50,317 nt of DNA from a virus: IMG/VR virus record IMGVR_UViG_3300037517_002510, positions 1 through 50,317 of that record; one strand, written 5' to 3'. Every line of letters starts with the position of its first letter. Position 1 is the first letter of the stretch. The notes below the pieces were generated by a model that saw nothing but the letters and a program-made list of their open reading frames with translations, had not been told where the DNA came from and ran no database searches. Made by a program: the position numbers and the translations under genes. Shown piece after piece: positions 8,093 through 17,238 of this stretch.

Positions 8093-9367
8093 TTACATCA
8101 TGTCGATGGCGTCTTCGGGATTTTTCGGCGCGGCGGATTCCTTTGCTGCCGTCCGGCCGGAACCCGGCTCCGAACCCGACAGGTCGGACAGCCGCTTCTC
8201 CAGCTCCTTGACCTTCTGCTGAAGGCGGATGGTGCGGAGACGCTCCCGGCCAAAGGCGCGGGCGCGGAGTCCCATCTGGGCTTGGGCGCGTGCCATCATC
8301 TGCCCGCGTTCAATCGGCGACAGGCTTTCATCCAGTCCTTCGCCCTTCGTTCCCATGCGGACTAGCTTCATGCCGGACTCAAGCAGGGAGTTTCCTTCGT
8401 CGTCCCCATCCTCCTTGCCGAACAGCGCGGAGTATTCGGTTTCGGTCGTGGTGAACTCCTCGTCGAACGCGGAGTGCAGTAGCGACACCTGCTGCTGCTG
8501 CTGGGTTTGCCGGTCCTGATCGCGGCCAATCCCCTTTTCCTTCCACTCGTCGATTGCTTTCTGCCGGGCGTCCCGCAGCTCAATCAGCTTGCGACGGTGG
8601 ACCATGATTTCCGGGGCGGCCGGGCCGAACAGCTTTTGCGCCTCAACCGCGGCCTTGCCCGTGGGCATGCCCATGAGGGCAACGATGTCCCGGTGGCTGG
8701 CGGGACGCTCACCGTCGCCATCCTCGACCACGATTCCGTCGATGTCGTCGATGGCCGCCTTCCACGCATTCTTCACCGGCTCCTCGAACCGCTCCTTGTA
8801 GTCGCGGGACCGGGTGTAATCCATGAAGCGGACCTCGGTATCCAGCTCCTCGTTGCGCTTGCGGATGTCATCCAGCTCCTTCTTCAGGGCGGCGGTGGCA
8901 GTCTCAACCTCCTTGCGCGTGCCATCAGCCTTGGCGGCATCCAGCTCCTTGAGCTTGGCGGCAAGCTCGTCGCGCTCTTTCTTGGTCAGCTCGTATTGCT
9001 CCCTGAACTGCCTCATGGAAGTGGGAGCCTCCTCCTTGGCCTTGGCCGCCGGGGCAGGCTGCGGTGACTTCAGCTCGGCTTCCCTCTTGGCCAACCCAAG
9101 CAGGTCGTCCATGACGGGTTTCGGTGAGGTCTTGGTCGGGGCCGCCTCCTCCACCTTGGCGGCCGGCGGTGCCTCCACCTTGGCGGAAGCCTCGGGCGGC
9201 GCGCTCGCCTCCGCGGCCCGCGTGTCGGTCGGAAACACGTCCCCGTCAATCTTGTCGATGGCGGAGAACGCATCGTCGTAATCCGCCCCGCGCTCCGGTG
9301 GCGCCTCCGCGGTTGCGCTGCCGCTGTCTGGGGTGGGAGTGAACAGGATTCGGTGGGTCTTAAACAT
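8093..9367 (-). CDS. Putative scaffolding / capsid assembly protein
   Basis: The 424-residue protein is almost entirely charged. A Pro/Ala/Glu-rich N-terminus (1-115) is followed by long coiled coil (about 118-190), more helix, a poly-Gln run (about 295), and a final coiled coil near 385-405. It is the last gene of the operon that carries the portal. Position and composition fit an internal scaffold, but no signature residue proves it. It starts seven bases inside the end of the upstream gene. Confidence 0.65.
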   Translation of the reverse strand: MFKTHRILFTPTPDSGSATAEAPPERGADYDDAFSAIDKIDGDVFPTDTRAAEASAPPEASAKVEAPPAAKVEEAAPTKTSPKPVMDDLLGLAKREAELKSPQPAPAAKAKEEAPTSMRQFREQYELTKKERDELAAKLKELDAAKADGTRKEVETATAALKKELDDIRKRNEELDTEVRFMDYTRSRDYKERFEEPVKNAWKAAIDDIDGIVVEDGDGERPASHRDIVALMGMPTGKAAVEAQKLFGPAAPEIMVHRRKLIELRDARQKAIDEWKEKGIGRDQDRQTQQQQQVSLLHSAFDEEFTTTETEYSALFGKEDGDDEGNSLLESGMKLVRMGTKGEGLDESLSPIERGQMMARAQAQMGLRARAFGRERLRTIRLQQKVKELEKRLSDLSGSEPGSGRTAAKESAAPKNPEDAIDMM

Positions 9368-9629
9368 GAGGCTCCAAGTTTGTTGTCGTCGGCTTCTTCG
9401 GGGCCGACTGCTCCGTGATGTTCGTCAGCTCGTCGATGAACCCACGGGCTCCGCTCCGCCGGCAGTTGGCATTCCAGCCCGCCTGCGGGTTGTCGGAGCC
9501 CGGAAGGGTCCAGCAAAACTGGTTGAACGCCGCCAGTAATGCCGCCTTCATGTCAGGGTCGTCAAGCAGTTGCCTTACTCTGTCGGTCTTTTGCTTGTCG
9601 GCAAGGAATTGCGTCTTGGGTGATAGCAT
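9360..9629 (-). CDS. Small head-operon protein
   Basis: The 89-residue protein lies between portal and scaffold-like genes. It is basic and helical at the N-terminus, with two Cys and a Trp in the middle. The start codon overlaps a TGCTATCA octamer variant (9621-9628). Function is unknown. A head-completion or assembly factor is possible from position. Confidence 0.65.
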   Translation of the reverse strand: MLSPKTQFLADKQKTDRVRQLLDDPDMKAALLAAFNQFCWTLPGSDNPQAGWNANCRRSGARGFIDELTNITEQSAPKKPTTTNLEPHV

Positions 9630-9642
9630 GGTGGTTTTTCGG

Positions 9643-11940
9643 TTATTCCTCCGACTCCGGCTGCGGTGTTACCGCGGTCCGCCGCATGTCCGCGGCGGTC
9701 TTGAGGTCGAGGGAAGCGATGTCGGCCCGGGTCTGCGCGCCCTTGCGCTGCGCGTCGCCAAGCAGGGAGGCGTCCTTGCGCTGTTGTTCCTGCTGGAAGG
9801 CGATTTCTTTCTGCATGCGCTTCTGCTCGGCGTTGGCCGCGGCGATTTCCGCCTTGGACTGCGCGGTGATAATCATGGCCTGAATCTTCGCCTGCGCCTC
9901 CGGGGTGAGCCCGCCTTCCTGACCGGCCTGCTGCTGGCTTTGCGCCATCTCGGCGGCCTGCTGGAAGAACGCCTTCAGCACGTTGGCGATCTGGGTCAGC
10001 GCGTCGCGGAACATCCGCAGGTTCTCCTGCTGTCCCGGGTCTTCCTGAATCAGCATCATCTGCTGCTCAATGTGCTGCATGACGTTTTGCAGCCCGAACA
10101 GCCGGCGAGGCTCGGCGGCTCCACCCATCTGCTCAATGGATTGCACGTCGGAGTTGAGGAGTTGAATCAGGGTGGAGATGTATTCCGGACGGTTGATGGC
10201 AGATGATAGCACGACGGGCTTGCCGTCGATCAGCGTGCCCCAAGCAAGGGTCGCCTTCTCCACCGCCGGGGAAACGGTCCGGCCGGCAACCGGGGCCAGC
10301 TTGTTCGCCAGCAACGGGTCGTCGGTGTTCGCCTCCACATACATGTGGACGACCTCGGCTTGGGCGTCCGGCGTAAGCAGCGGGCGGACTGCCATCAGCC
10401 GGTCGGCCTGCGCGATCTCCAGCATCTTGTTGCCGACGCCCATGACGCGCTCGGGCATGATGTCCCACGCCTCGGAATCGGTGAGCACGGATTCGTCCAC
10501 GCCGTCCGCCATGCAGAGCTGCCGAAACTTGATGCAGTCGGGATGGTTCAGGGTGGCGAAGCGCCGGCAGATTTCCCGGTATTGGAACGTCTGCTGCGCG
10601 TAAGCCTTCGTCAGCATGGAACCCATGAGGGCGTTGCTGCTGTTGACGCGGGCCATGACCTCGGTGGCCGTCAGCTCCTTCGACGTGCCATCATTCACGT
10701 CGGACTGGTAAGAGGCGGATGATTCGGCCATGAGCTGCCGGTGCATGGACATCGCCCCGTTGAGGAGGTTGAAGTCCAAGACGTGACGTTCCGACTGCGG
10801 CACCCACGACAGGCCGTCTGGAATGACGCCCATGTGGAACAGGTCCACCTTCTCCAGCCGTTCGGCGTCCCCTTCCGAGGTTGCCCGAAACATCCACATC
10901 ATCTGCTCAAACACGGAGTCCGTAAACTTGCACCGGAGCCGGTTTTGCAGGTGGCAGACCGAATAAAGCAGGTAGCCGAGGGAACGCACCGAATGCCAGC
11001 GGAACGGGGGCACCACGGCACCGTCGGCGAACTGCGTGTGCATGAGGTGCGCCACGTCCTTGCCGTAGCAGCGGTCCTTCGGGTCGAACAGGAACTGCCC
11101 CGCCGTGTTCATGTTCCCGAACCCAGTGTTATACTGGTCAACCACGATGCGGCGGCGCCACGACGGGCAGTCGCCGGAGGTGTCGAGGAAGTAGAAGTCG
11201 TAGCACCGCAGCACGGGCACGGCGTCACTGCCCCAATAGCCGGCGTTTTCCTTGAAATCCTCCTCCACCTTCTCCGGGAAATACTGCCCCGCCCAATCCT
11301 GCGATTGCTGCTGGATGGCGTCCACCTTGGTCAGGTGGGCTAAGATTTGGTTTACCAGCGGCATGTTCCACCCGTCATCCACGGCGGTCCCACGGGTCAT
11401 CCGAATCAACTCCGCCGCGGTGAACGACGTGTAGATGGCAAAGTGACTGAGGTTTTCCAGTGATGTCAGCGTGTTCGTCGGAATCAGCATGTCTTCGATG
11501 CCGCGGGCGGTCGGGCACCAGTCCTTGTCCCGGAGCCACGTCACCGGCCCGATGCCGTGCAGCACCGTGCCGGCAAGCTGAGATTCCAGCGCGTAGCCAT
11601 ACTTGGAACTGCGCTTCAGGATTCGGTTGAGGTTGCTGGTAATGATGTTGCCCCACGCCGAACGCTTGAACCGCGGCCCCGCCTCAAGGTTTACGGCAAA
11701 GTAGTTCTGCGACTTCAGGAAGGCGTTGGTGAACTGCTGCCGCGCCGAGTGCATGATGCGCGTCCCCTCAAGGAAGTTCACGTTCGTCTCAATGCGGTTG
11801 TCGCGGGCCTCCTCGTCGGTGAACGGCGGGTTGCCGTTGAAGACGGAGTTGATTCGGCTGCGGTTCCGGGAGCGCGGCTGCTCTGCTTGCAGCATCGAAT
11901 CGACCACGTTCCAGACTTTCGAGGCGTCTTTGAAGGACAT
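9643..11940 (-). CDS. Portal protein (podovirus-like)
   Basis: The 765-residue protein begins with a helical region including 'RIETNVNFLEGTRIMHSARQQ', a portal-type N-terminus. It is followed by a large alpha/beta body and a long Gln/Ala/Lys-rich helical C-terminus (about 650-750), the barrel-like tail of many podovirus portals. Size and location next to the scaffold-like gene, in the same operon as terminase, support the call. It would form the dodecameric DNA gate and terminase dock. Confidence 0.75.
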   Translation of the reverse strand: MSFKDASKVWNVVDSMLQAEQPRSRNRSRINSVFNGNPPFTDEEARDNRIETNVNFLEGTRIMHSARQQFTNAFLKSQNYFAVNLEAGPRFKRSAWGNIITSNLNRILKRSSKYGYALESQLAGTVLHGIGPVTWLRDKDWCPTARGIEDMLIPTNTLTSLENLSHFAIYTSFTAAELIRMTRGTAVDDGWNMPLVNQILAHLTKVDAIQQQSQDWAGQYFPEKVEEDFKENAGYWGSDAVPVLRCYDFYFLDTSGDCPSWRRRIVVDQYNTGFGNMNTAGQFLFDPKDRCYGKDVAHLMHTQFADGAVVPPFRWHSVRSLGYLLYSVCHLQNRLRCKFTDSVFEQMMWMFRATSEGDAERLEKVDLFHMGVIPDGLSWVPQSERHVLDFNLLNGAMSMHRQLMAESSASYQSDVNDGTSKELTATEVMARVNSSNALMGSMLTKAYAQQTFQYREICRRFATLNHPDCIKFRQLCMADGVDESVLTDSEAWDIMPERVMGVGNKMLEIAQADRLMAVRPLLTPDAQAEVVHMYVEANTDDPLLANKLAPVAGRTVSPAVEKATLAWGTLIDGKPVVLSSAINRPEYISTLIQLLNSDVQSIEQMGGAAEPRRLFGLQNVMQHIEQQMMLIQEDPGQQENLRMFRDALTQIANVLKAFFQQAAEMAQSQQQAGQEGGLTPEAQAKIQAMIITAQSKAEIAAANAEQKRMQKEIAFQQEQQRKDASLLGDAQRKGAQTRADIASLDLKTAADMRRTAVTPQPESEE

Positions 11941-12064
11941 GAGCTGGGTATGTTACAAAGCTGGGGTTTTGGCCACAACAGAATGGGTCATGGCTTCCAA
12001 TTCGGAAACCGCTAACGCGATGCGCTACGATGGTTCCGCCCAGCGTGTTTTGCTTCATGGTTAC
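11941..12064 (-). other. Short intergenic stretch
   Basis: About 124 bases separate the methyltransferase from the portal gene. No hairpin with a T-run and no clear promoter is visible. A short ORF from 12058 overlaps the portal gene in another frame and looks spurious. Confidence 0.4.
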
Positions 12065-12655
12065 TTACCGTGTCGCAATCGCAAAATTTCCAACAAGCTT
12101 CTCGACAGTCCAGCCACAGGCGTCGGCGGCTTGGATGGAGTTCCCGTATTGAGGCAACCAGTCATCCATAAGGACGGTTTTGATTCCAAGTGTTTCGCAA
12201 AGCCTCAAGTCTCGCGAGGTTGCTTCCAATGAATGATCACCGTCCACGTAGGCCGCATCAAATTGAATCCCGGTTGCTACAAGCAGCGGATGCGCGACGG
12301 CTGAATCACTAATGATGAGCCGTAGCGAATCGGGGCCGTATTTCTGGATGATTTTTTGCTCACCGGAGCGGACACCTTTTGTGTCATACAACTCGACGCT
12401 CACTACTTTTTTTGCTCCGAGTGACAGCATGAGTGCCGCACTTGTGCCGGCGTTAAATCCAATTTCAAGGATGGTTGGAGTCGGTTTCAAATCCCGCATA
12501 AACTCAATGAATGCGGGGCAGCAATGCGGTCCACTGCCAAACACGGCCGGACCGGCAAAGCAGTCAATTCCGTTGATGGCGGCTTCATACATTGCTTTGT
12601 ATTGTTCAGCATGGCGAACGTGATGCTTGTCGATGAGTTGGAATAAGTCAGACAT
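12065..12655 (-). CDS. SAM-dependent methyltransferase (class I)
   Basis: The start at 12655 (MSDLFQLIDK) was preferred over longer frames that run into the upstream gene. The 196-residue product has the class I SAM-binding core: 'ILEIGFNAGTSAALML' (motif I, about 77-92), 'VVSVELYD' (about 100), and 'FDAAYVDGDHS' (about 147-157). The last is typical of the Methyltransf_24 group that acts on sugars and small molecules. Directly downstream of a glycosyltransferase, it may O-methylate the glycan. Lower GC than its neighbours points to recent acquisition. Confidence 0.82.
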   Translation of the reverse strand: MSDLFQLIDKHHVRHAEQYKAMYEAAINGIDCFAGPAVFGSGPHCCPAFIEFMRDLKPTPTILEIGFNAGTSAALMLSLGAKKVVSVELYDTKGVRSGEQKIIQKYGPDSLRLIISDSAVAHPLLVATGIQFDAAYVDGDHSLEATSRDLRLCETLGIKTVLMDDWLPQYGNSIQAADACGWTVEKLVGNFAIATR

Positions 12656-12671
12656 ACGGTTTTCTATTTTG

Positions 12672-14360
12672 TTATTGTGTCCCCGCAAAGTTGGTTCCGA
12701 GTTTACCCAAAGGATTCCCGCTGAAGAAAGCGCCCCACTTCCGGCGAAGGATTGCATGGGAAGCTGCCAGCATCTTGTTTTTTTCAGTGGTGGTGGACTG
12801 GCTTTCCTCGTGGATTCCCGTGGCCTGCGGGTTGTAGACCACCTTCCAGCCGGCACGACGAAGCTTCATGCACAGGTCAACGTCCTCCGAGTAGCAGTCG
12901 TATTCCTCGTCGAATCCGCCGACTTGGAAGAACGCGGACCGCCGGACCAGTGCGGCGGCGAACGTGACGCACTCCATTTCCGTTTGGACCCGGATGCTTT
13001 GGATGACCTTCTGATGGTCGATGTGACCGTATCCCGCAGTTCCACGGAACATCCCGGCGTGCTGAATCTTGCCATCAGGATACCGCAGCAACGCGCCCAC
13101 CACCGCCACGTCGGCGTTGTTCTTCAACACCGCCTTCATGGACGCCACGGCGATTCCGTCCAAGTAGCAATCATCGTTCAGGAACAGCAGGTATTCGCCA
13201 TAGGTGCGGCGGACGGCCCGCTGGCAGTTCTTCCCGTAGCCAAGACGGGTTCCGGGACACGGAATGGTCCTCACGTCCGAGCCCGATGGAATCTTCACCG
13301 GAACGCAGTCGCCATCCAGCGCAACCACCGTCTCGTAGACTTGATGCCTCACGGCTTCCAAGCACCGATGCAGCCTCGGCGTGTCCTTGTAGACCGGAAT
13401 GATGGCGGACACCAAGCCGTTCGTCAGCGTGTCCAGCTTGGTCGCAGCCGCCGAAAGGATGGCCGATGGATTCACCCACTGGCACGGCGGGGCCGACTTC
13501 ATGCCCGGGATGACGCAGGCGAACTCGTTGCACGGGGAGCATTTCACGTCCGGCGGCACCCTGAGGTAATCCGTCTGGTCGTTGAGCCGCCGGTCGATGG
13601 CGATGGATTGCTCCAAGACCACGATGGGTTTCCCCAGCGCGGCGGCAACGTGCATCGGTCCGGTGTCCGGCGTGATGACCAAGTCACAGCATGCTATCAC
13701 GGCGCAGAACTCACGGAACGTCCTTGCCCAGTCCGTCACCATGACGTTGCCAACCGCCCCGTCGATTGCAATGGCGTCAGGGATGCCCACGAACACCGAA
13801 CCCGGCAGCGCCCGAATGACATCCATGAACGCGCATTCATGCAGCGTCCGGCTTGGCCATGCGACGGAGCGTCGAACAAACACGGTCCAAGGCCGCGGCA
13901 TCTTTGCCATGCGGCTGACGGCCGCGGAAATCTCCTCCTTGGTCAGGACCATGTGCGGCCGGAGGTTGATGGCCTTCTCGGGAATCCCGTGCCTCCGCAG
14001 CTCCAGCGCGGCGGCATCGAAGAACATTTCCCCGACGGACTTTCGCTTCCGGTTCAGGTTTTTCTCGTAGGTGTTGTCGAGGTTCACCGCCGGCATCACC
14101 TCGTCCGTGACGACGTTCATGAACGGGAGGTTGTCCAGAGCCGGGGCGCATGAAATCGACGTGTCGAAGCGGACGGTGAGCCCGAAGTCGGCGAACCGCT
14201 TGGCGAGCGGCGTTGCCATCAGCACGTCGCCAAAGGCTGCCTTGCGCCGGATGGTGACGAGGCTGGACGACTTCGGCGCGGAAAGCTGCGCCATGAGGCG
14301 GCGCGCTTCGCCGGGGGTGCGGACACCCCGCTTGGTCAGGATGCTAGGATGGACTGGCAT
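12672..14360 (-). CDS. GT9-GT2 fusion glycosyltransferase
   Basis: The 562-residue protein combines two glycosyltransferases. Residues 1-305 are heptosyltransferase-like (GT9): 'FGDVLMATP' at 43-51 and 'DTGPMHVAAALG' at 232-243. Residues 317-562 are GT-A family 2: 'SAIIPVYKD' (318-326), a 'FLNDDC' acidic motif near 394-399, and 'GGFDEEY' with 'SEDVDLCMKLRRAGW' near 480-505. It lies in the head/terminase operon next to a methyltransferase, which suggests it decorates a virion or host glycan. Its start overlaps the end of the upstream gene. Confidence 0.85.
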   Translation of the reverse strand: MPVHPSILTKRGVRTPGEARRLMAQLSAPKSSSLVTIRRKAAFGDVLMATPLAKRFADFGLTVRFDTSISCAPALDNLPFMNVVTDEVMPAVNLDNTYEKNLNRKRKSVGEMFFDAAALELRRHGIPEKAINLRPHMVLTKEEISAAVSRMAKMPRPWTVFVRRSVAWPSRTLHECAFMDVIRALPGSVFVGIPDAIAIDGAVGNVMVTDWARTFREFCAVIACCDLVITPDTGPMHVAAALGKPIVVLEQSIAIDRRLNDQTDYLRVPPDVKCSPCNEFACVIPGMKSAPPCQWVNPSAILSAAATKLDTLTNGLVSAIIPVYKDTPRLHRCLEAVRHQVYETVVALDGDCVPVKIPSGSDVRTIPCPGTRLGYGKNCQRAVRRTYGEYLLFLNDDCYLDGIAVASMKAVLKNNADVAVVGALLRYPDGKIQHAGMFRGTAGYGHIDHQKVIQSIRVQTEMECVTFAAALVRRSAFFQVGGFDEEYDCYSEDVDLCMKLRRAGWKVVYNPQATGIHEESQSTTTEKNKMLAASHAILRRKWGAFFSGNPLGKLGTNFAGTQ

Positions 14361-14712
14361 GTGCTTTTGATTCCTTCGCCACCCAGCAATGTTCCGGCAT
14401 CCCCTTGGCGCTCAGGTGCTCCAGCGGAATCCAAATTTTCAGCGGCAGGTGGCAGTTGCAAACGTCGCAGGTCTTCAGCGCGGACTCGCCGGGCAGGATT
14501 GCTCCGATGGCATGCCGCACCCGTTCCGAGTCGCGGATGACCTTCCCGATGGCGCGCTCCACCGTCTTCTTGTCGATGTTGTGCGGGCAGGTGAAGCAGG
14601 TGGTCATGCGCGCCGCGGCAGTGTCGTGATCGGCCGGCTTCCCGCCCGCACCCAGCCATGCGGACAGGGCGCGGACAGCCTTGGCGTCGGTGGCTATGCG
14701 GGAGAGGTTCAT
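14344..14712 (-). CDS. Small cysteine-rich (zinc-binding-like) protein
   Basis: The start at 14712 overlaps the previous stop (ATGA), giving 122 residues. Cys/His pairs are visible as 'CFTCPHN', 'CDVCNCHL' and 'EHCW', a spacing suited to binding zinc or an Fe-S cluster. The family is common in phage head operons but has no agreed function. It runs 17 bases into the glycosyltransferase gene. Confidence 0.7.
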   Translation of the reverse strand: MNLSRIATDAKAVRALSAWLGAGGKPADHDTAAARMTTCFTCPHNIDKKTVERAIGKVIRDSERVRHAIGAILPGESALKTCDVCNCHLPLKIWIPLEHLSAKGMPEHCWVAKESKAHASPS

Positions 14713-14993
14713 CGGCCACAGAACCCGCATTGTTTCACGGCAGAAGATGATCGGACCACGGCAGGTTTCGGCGCGTTCAGGCCAAGCCTTGCCGCGGTAA
14801 ACTCCACGAGGTCGTTGGCCACCGTTTCCGGACCCGACCTAGCTGCCAGCACGGGGTTCGCCATGCGATGCTTCACGATCATGCTCACCGCCGAACTGAA
14901 GCTGTGGTTCAGCGGTGATGGCAGGCTCCACCCGGTTTCAGGCTGGTAGTATTGCCAGCCGCCGGTCGGAGTTTTGGTCAGGTTGAGTCTCAT
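14709..14993 (-). CDS. Small hypothetical protein
   Basis: The 94-residue protein starts two bases after the SSB stop codon. It opens with 'TGGWQYYQPETGW', a segment seen in short phage proteins upstream of the Cys-rich family found next door. It ends in 'CGFCGR', a possible half metal site. It may pair with its neighbour, but the function is unknown. Confidence 0.7.
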   Translation of the reverse strand: MRLNLTKTPTGGWQYYQPETGWSLPSPLNHSFSSAVSMIVKHRMANPVLAARSGPETVANDLVEFTAARLGLNAPKPAVVRSSSAVKQCGFCGR

Positions 14994-14994
14994 G

Positions 14995-15435
14995 TCAGAA
15001 CGGAACGTCATCCCCCTCCCCGTCAAGGTCGCCGGCCGTCTTGTTCGCTGCCGGAGGCGAGGAGTCGCGCTTCGGTGCCGGCGATTCATGCGAGGAGTTT
15101 TTCCCGGTATCGCCGCAGAACTGGAAGCTCTCAACAACAATTCGCGTCGCGCTGCGTTTGGCGCCCGTCTGCTTGTCATCCCATTCCTCGCGGGTCAGTC
15201 GGCCCTCAACCAGAATCGGGCTGCCCTTCCGAAAGAACTTGTTGATGGTTTCGGCGGCGGTCCCGAACGCCTTGCACTCGGCGAAGTAAACGTCCTCCCG
15301 CTGCTCGCCGGATTCGGTCTTCCATTTCCGGTTGTTGGCGATGGACAGGTTGAGGACGGCCGTTCCCTTCGGCAGGTATTTCAGCTCAGGGTCGCGGGTG
15401 ATGTTGCCTTGGATGAAGACTTTGTTAAGGGGCAT
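14995..15435 (-). CDS. ssb: Single-stranded DNA-binding protein
   Basis: The 146-residue protein has a typical OB fold: 'NKVFIQGNITRDPELKYLPKG' near the N-terminus, 'LSIANNRKW', and 'SPILVEGRLTREEWDD' near residue 75. A disordered Pro/Ser linker leads to the acidic tip 'DDVPF', which recruits replication and repair proteins. It is unusual that this replication protein lies directly behind the terminase in the late operon. Its start overlaps the terminase end by 11 bases. Confidence 0.93.
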   Translation of the reverse strand: MPLNKVFIQGNITRDPELKYLPKGTAVLNLSIANNRKWKTESGEQREDVYFAECKAFGTAAETINKFFRKGSPILVEGRLTREEWDDKQTGAKRSATRIVVESFQFCGDTGKNSSHESPAPKRDSSPPAANKTAGDLDGEGDDVPF

Positions 15436-17194
15436 AGGTGAGTTGGTGTTCTTTCAGAAGTTTCGTGTGCTTGTCAGACATACGTGTAAGCCACTGTGAT
15501 GTCTTGCGCTTTACAATACCGGGCGACGAACCGGCTGCAATCTCAAATCCGTTCCGGCGGGCGATTTCGATGGCGACCACCAGCGAGTCCCACAAGTCGG
15601 GCGAACGACCCATGCGGTCCTTGGTCTTTTCCTTGGGCTCCACGTCGATGAGCCCGGTGCGGGAGATGCCCCACTCGCGCATGGCGCCCTCCTCCGCCAC
15701 GTCCCGCGGCAACTTGCGGAGCTGCTTGCCCTCAATGATGAGGCGGGACGCATACCAGAGCGCGGTGACCATCTTGCCGTAGGCTTCCCGCTCCGTCTTC
15801 TCGTCACCCCTGCGGACCGGCCGTTCCATCGGCCTGCCGCCGAACTCGATGGGGACCACTACCGGGGACCACAGGCGGGCGAAGGCGGACATGAGCGTGC
15901 CGCGGCCGGTGGAGTCGAAGCCAACCCGCTCCGGCGTGATGGACCGCTGCTCGCAATACAGCCGGACGTATTCGGCAATCTGCTCCTCCGCCTGTTGGGC
16001 GCGGGCAGCGGTGATCGGGATGATTGTCGGCGACTCCGAGAATGATAGCAGGATGCTTCCGTCCCGTGCCGGCCCGAACGTCAGGTCGGTGAGCACGCAG
16101 CGGTCACCGCCCACGCCGGAGTAGGCGGCGTCGATTCCCACCACCCGCGTCAGCTTGTCGGACTGGTGCCAGACTGGTTCATCGAAGGCGCCGTTCTGCT
16201 CGCACAGAGACACCGTGACCACCCGGCGCGTCCCGCCGTCCCGCGGAAGGACACCCAAGTTCATCATGGAGAATTGCAGCGAGTCCCGCCCGTAGTAGGC
16301 CAAGTCCGCCTCAATCTGCTCCGGCGTGATGATTCCGCGGAACGGGTTCAGACCCTTCGGATAGTCCTTGTTTGGGGTGTCGAAGCCGCAGAGCTGGACC
16401 GCCACCCCTCCCGGCGCCCGGGTTTTCCACGTCCGCGTCTCCTCCTTGTATTCCAGCCCCTCCCACCCGCCAATGGACGGATGCGGCTCACAGACAACAC
16501 CGAGGGCGTCGGTCCGGTCCTTCGGGTTCCCCATCGCTATCATCTTGAACGATGGATTCTTCCGGAGGTTGGACACGGAGTCCAAGAACCCACGTCCCAT
16601 CAGCGATGCCTCGTCAGCTATCAGCATGACCCGGTCGTTTTTCAGGCCGACGTAGTTGGAAAGGCCGACGAAGGTTCCGCCGACACGGCACGCCACGCCA
16701 ATGATGCCATCACGGAAGTCCCATCCTTCCCCCTCGGCGACCTCGGTGGTCAGGGCGAACTTCGATTCATGGACCTTTCCCGGCAGCCAAGCCCGCCGCT
16801 CCTTTGCCTTGGAATGCAGCTCCTTGATGGCACCCCAGATGCGGAGCTGGAGGCCGTCCCGGGTAGTCGATGACATCACGATGCTGGTGCCCTTCGGCCA
16901 AATGTAATACGTGGCCAGCCCGAACGCGGCGGAACAGAACGTCTTCCCGGAGCTACCCGGACCCATGACGCCGACCTCGTTGTTCTCCACGAAGGTCTTA
17001 ATCAGGAGGTCGGACCAGTGGTGCCACTTGAACCAAGGCCAGAGCGCGGTCATCGCCTGTTTGTAATGGTAGGCCAGCCCGGAACCGTGCCGGACACCGC
17101 CGACTTCCTTGTATCCGCCAGCCTTGATCATCGCCGCCTCAATGAGAAAACGGTCCTTGGTGCTCCACGGCAGCGACAGATACTCCTGATTCAT
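15425..17194 (-). CDS. terL: Terminase large subunit
   Basis: The start at 17194 (MNQEYLSL) gives 589 residues; a longer frame would overlap the divergent gene. The N-terminal packaging ATPase has Walker A 'GPGSSGKT' (78-85) and Walker B 'VMLIADEAS'. The C-terminal RNase H-like nuclease shows 'VVGIDAAYSG', 'GFDSTGRG' and 'DLWDSLVVA', carrying the expected metal-binding acids. It packages DNA through the portal encoded downstream. No small terminase subunit could be recognised. Confidence 0.92.
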   Translation of the reverse strand: MNQEYLSLPWSTKDRFLIEAAMIKAGGYKEVGGVRHGSGLAYHYKQAMTALWPWFKWHHWSDLLIKTFVENNEVGVMGPGSSGKTFCSAAFGLATYYIWPKGTSIVMSSTTRDGLQLRIWGAIKELHSKAKERRAWLPGKVHESKFALTTEVAEGEGWDFRDGIIGVACRVGGTFVGLSNYVGLKNDRVMLIADEASLMGRGFLDSVSNLRKNPSFKMIAMGNPKDRTDALGVVCEPHPSIGGWEGLEYKEETRTWKTRAPGGVAVQLCGFDTPNKDYPKGLNPFRGIITPEQIEADLAYYGRDSLQFSMMNLGVLPRDGGTRRVVTVSLCEQNGAFDEPVWHQSDKLTRVVGIDAAYSGVGGDRCVLTDLTFGPARDGSILLSFSESPTIIPITAARAQQAEEQIAEYVRLYCEQRSITPERVGFDSTGRGTLMSAFARLWSPVVVPIEFGGRPMERPVRRGDEKTEREAYGKMVTALWYASRLIIEGKQLRKLPRDVAEEGAMREWGISRTGLIDVEPKEKTKDRMGRSPDLWDSLVVAIEIARRNGFEIAAGSSPGIVKRKTSQWLTRMSDKHTKLLKEHQLTYAP

Positions 17195-17238
17195 TGCTTG
17201 CGTGCCGGTAACACGGGGGGTTGGATTCGGCAAGATTC

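Noticed and set aside
12627-14153. 508-residue open frame on the plus strand
   Set aside because: It is the antisense of the glycosyltransferase; His/Arg-rich translation and no start signal.
12648-15485. GTCAGACATACG at 12648 and 15473 as regulatory repeats
   Set aside because: The first copy overlaps the methyltransferase start codon and the second lies inside the end of the terminase gene; both encode Met-Ser-Asp, so a short coincidence is likely.
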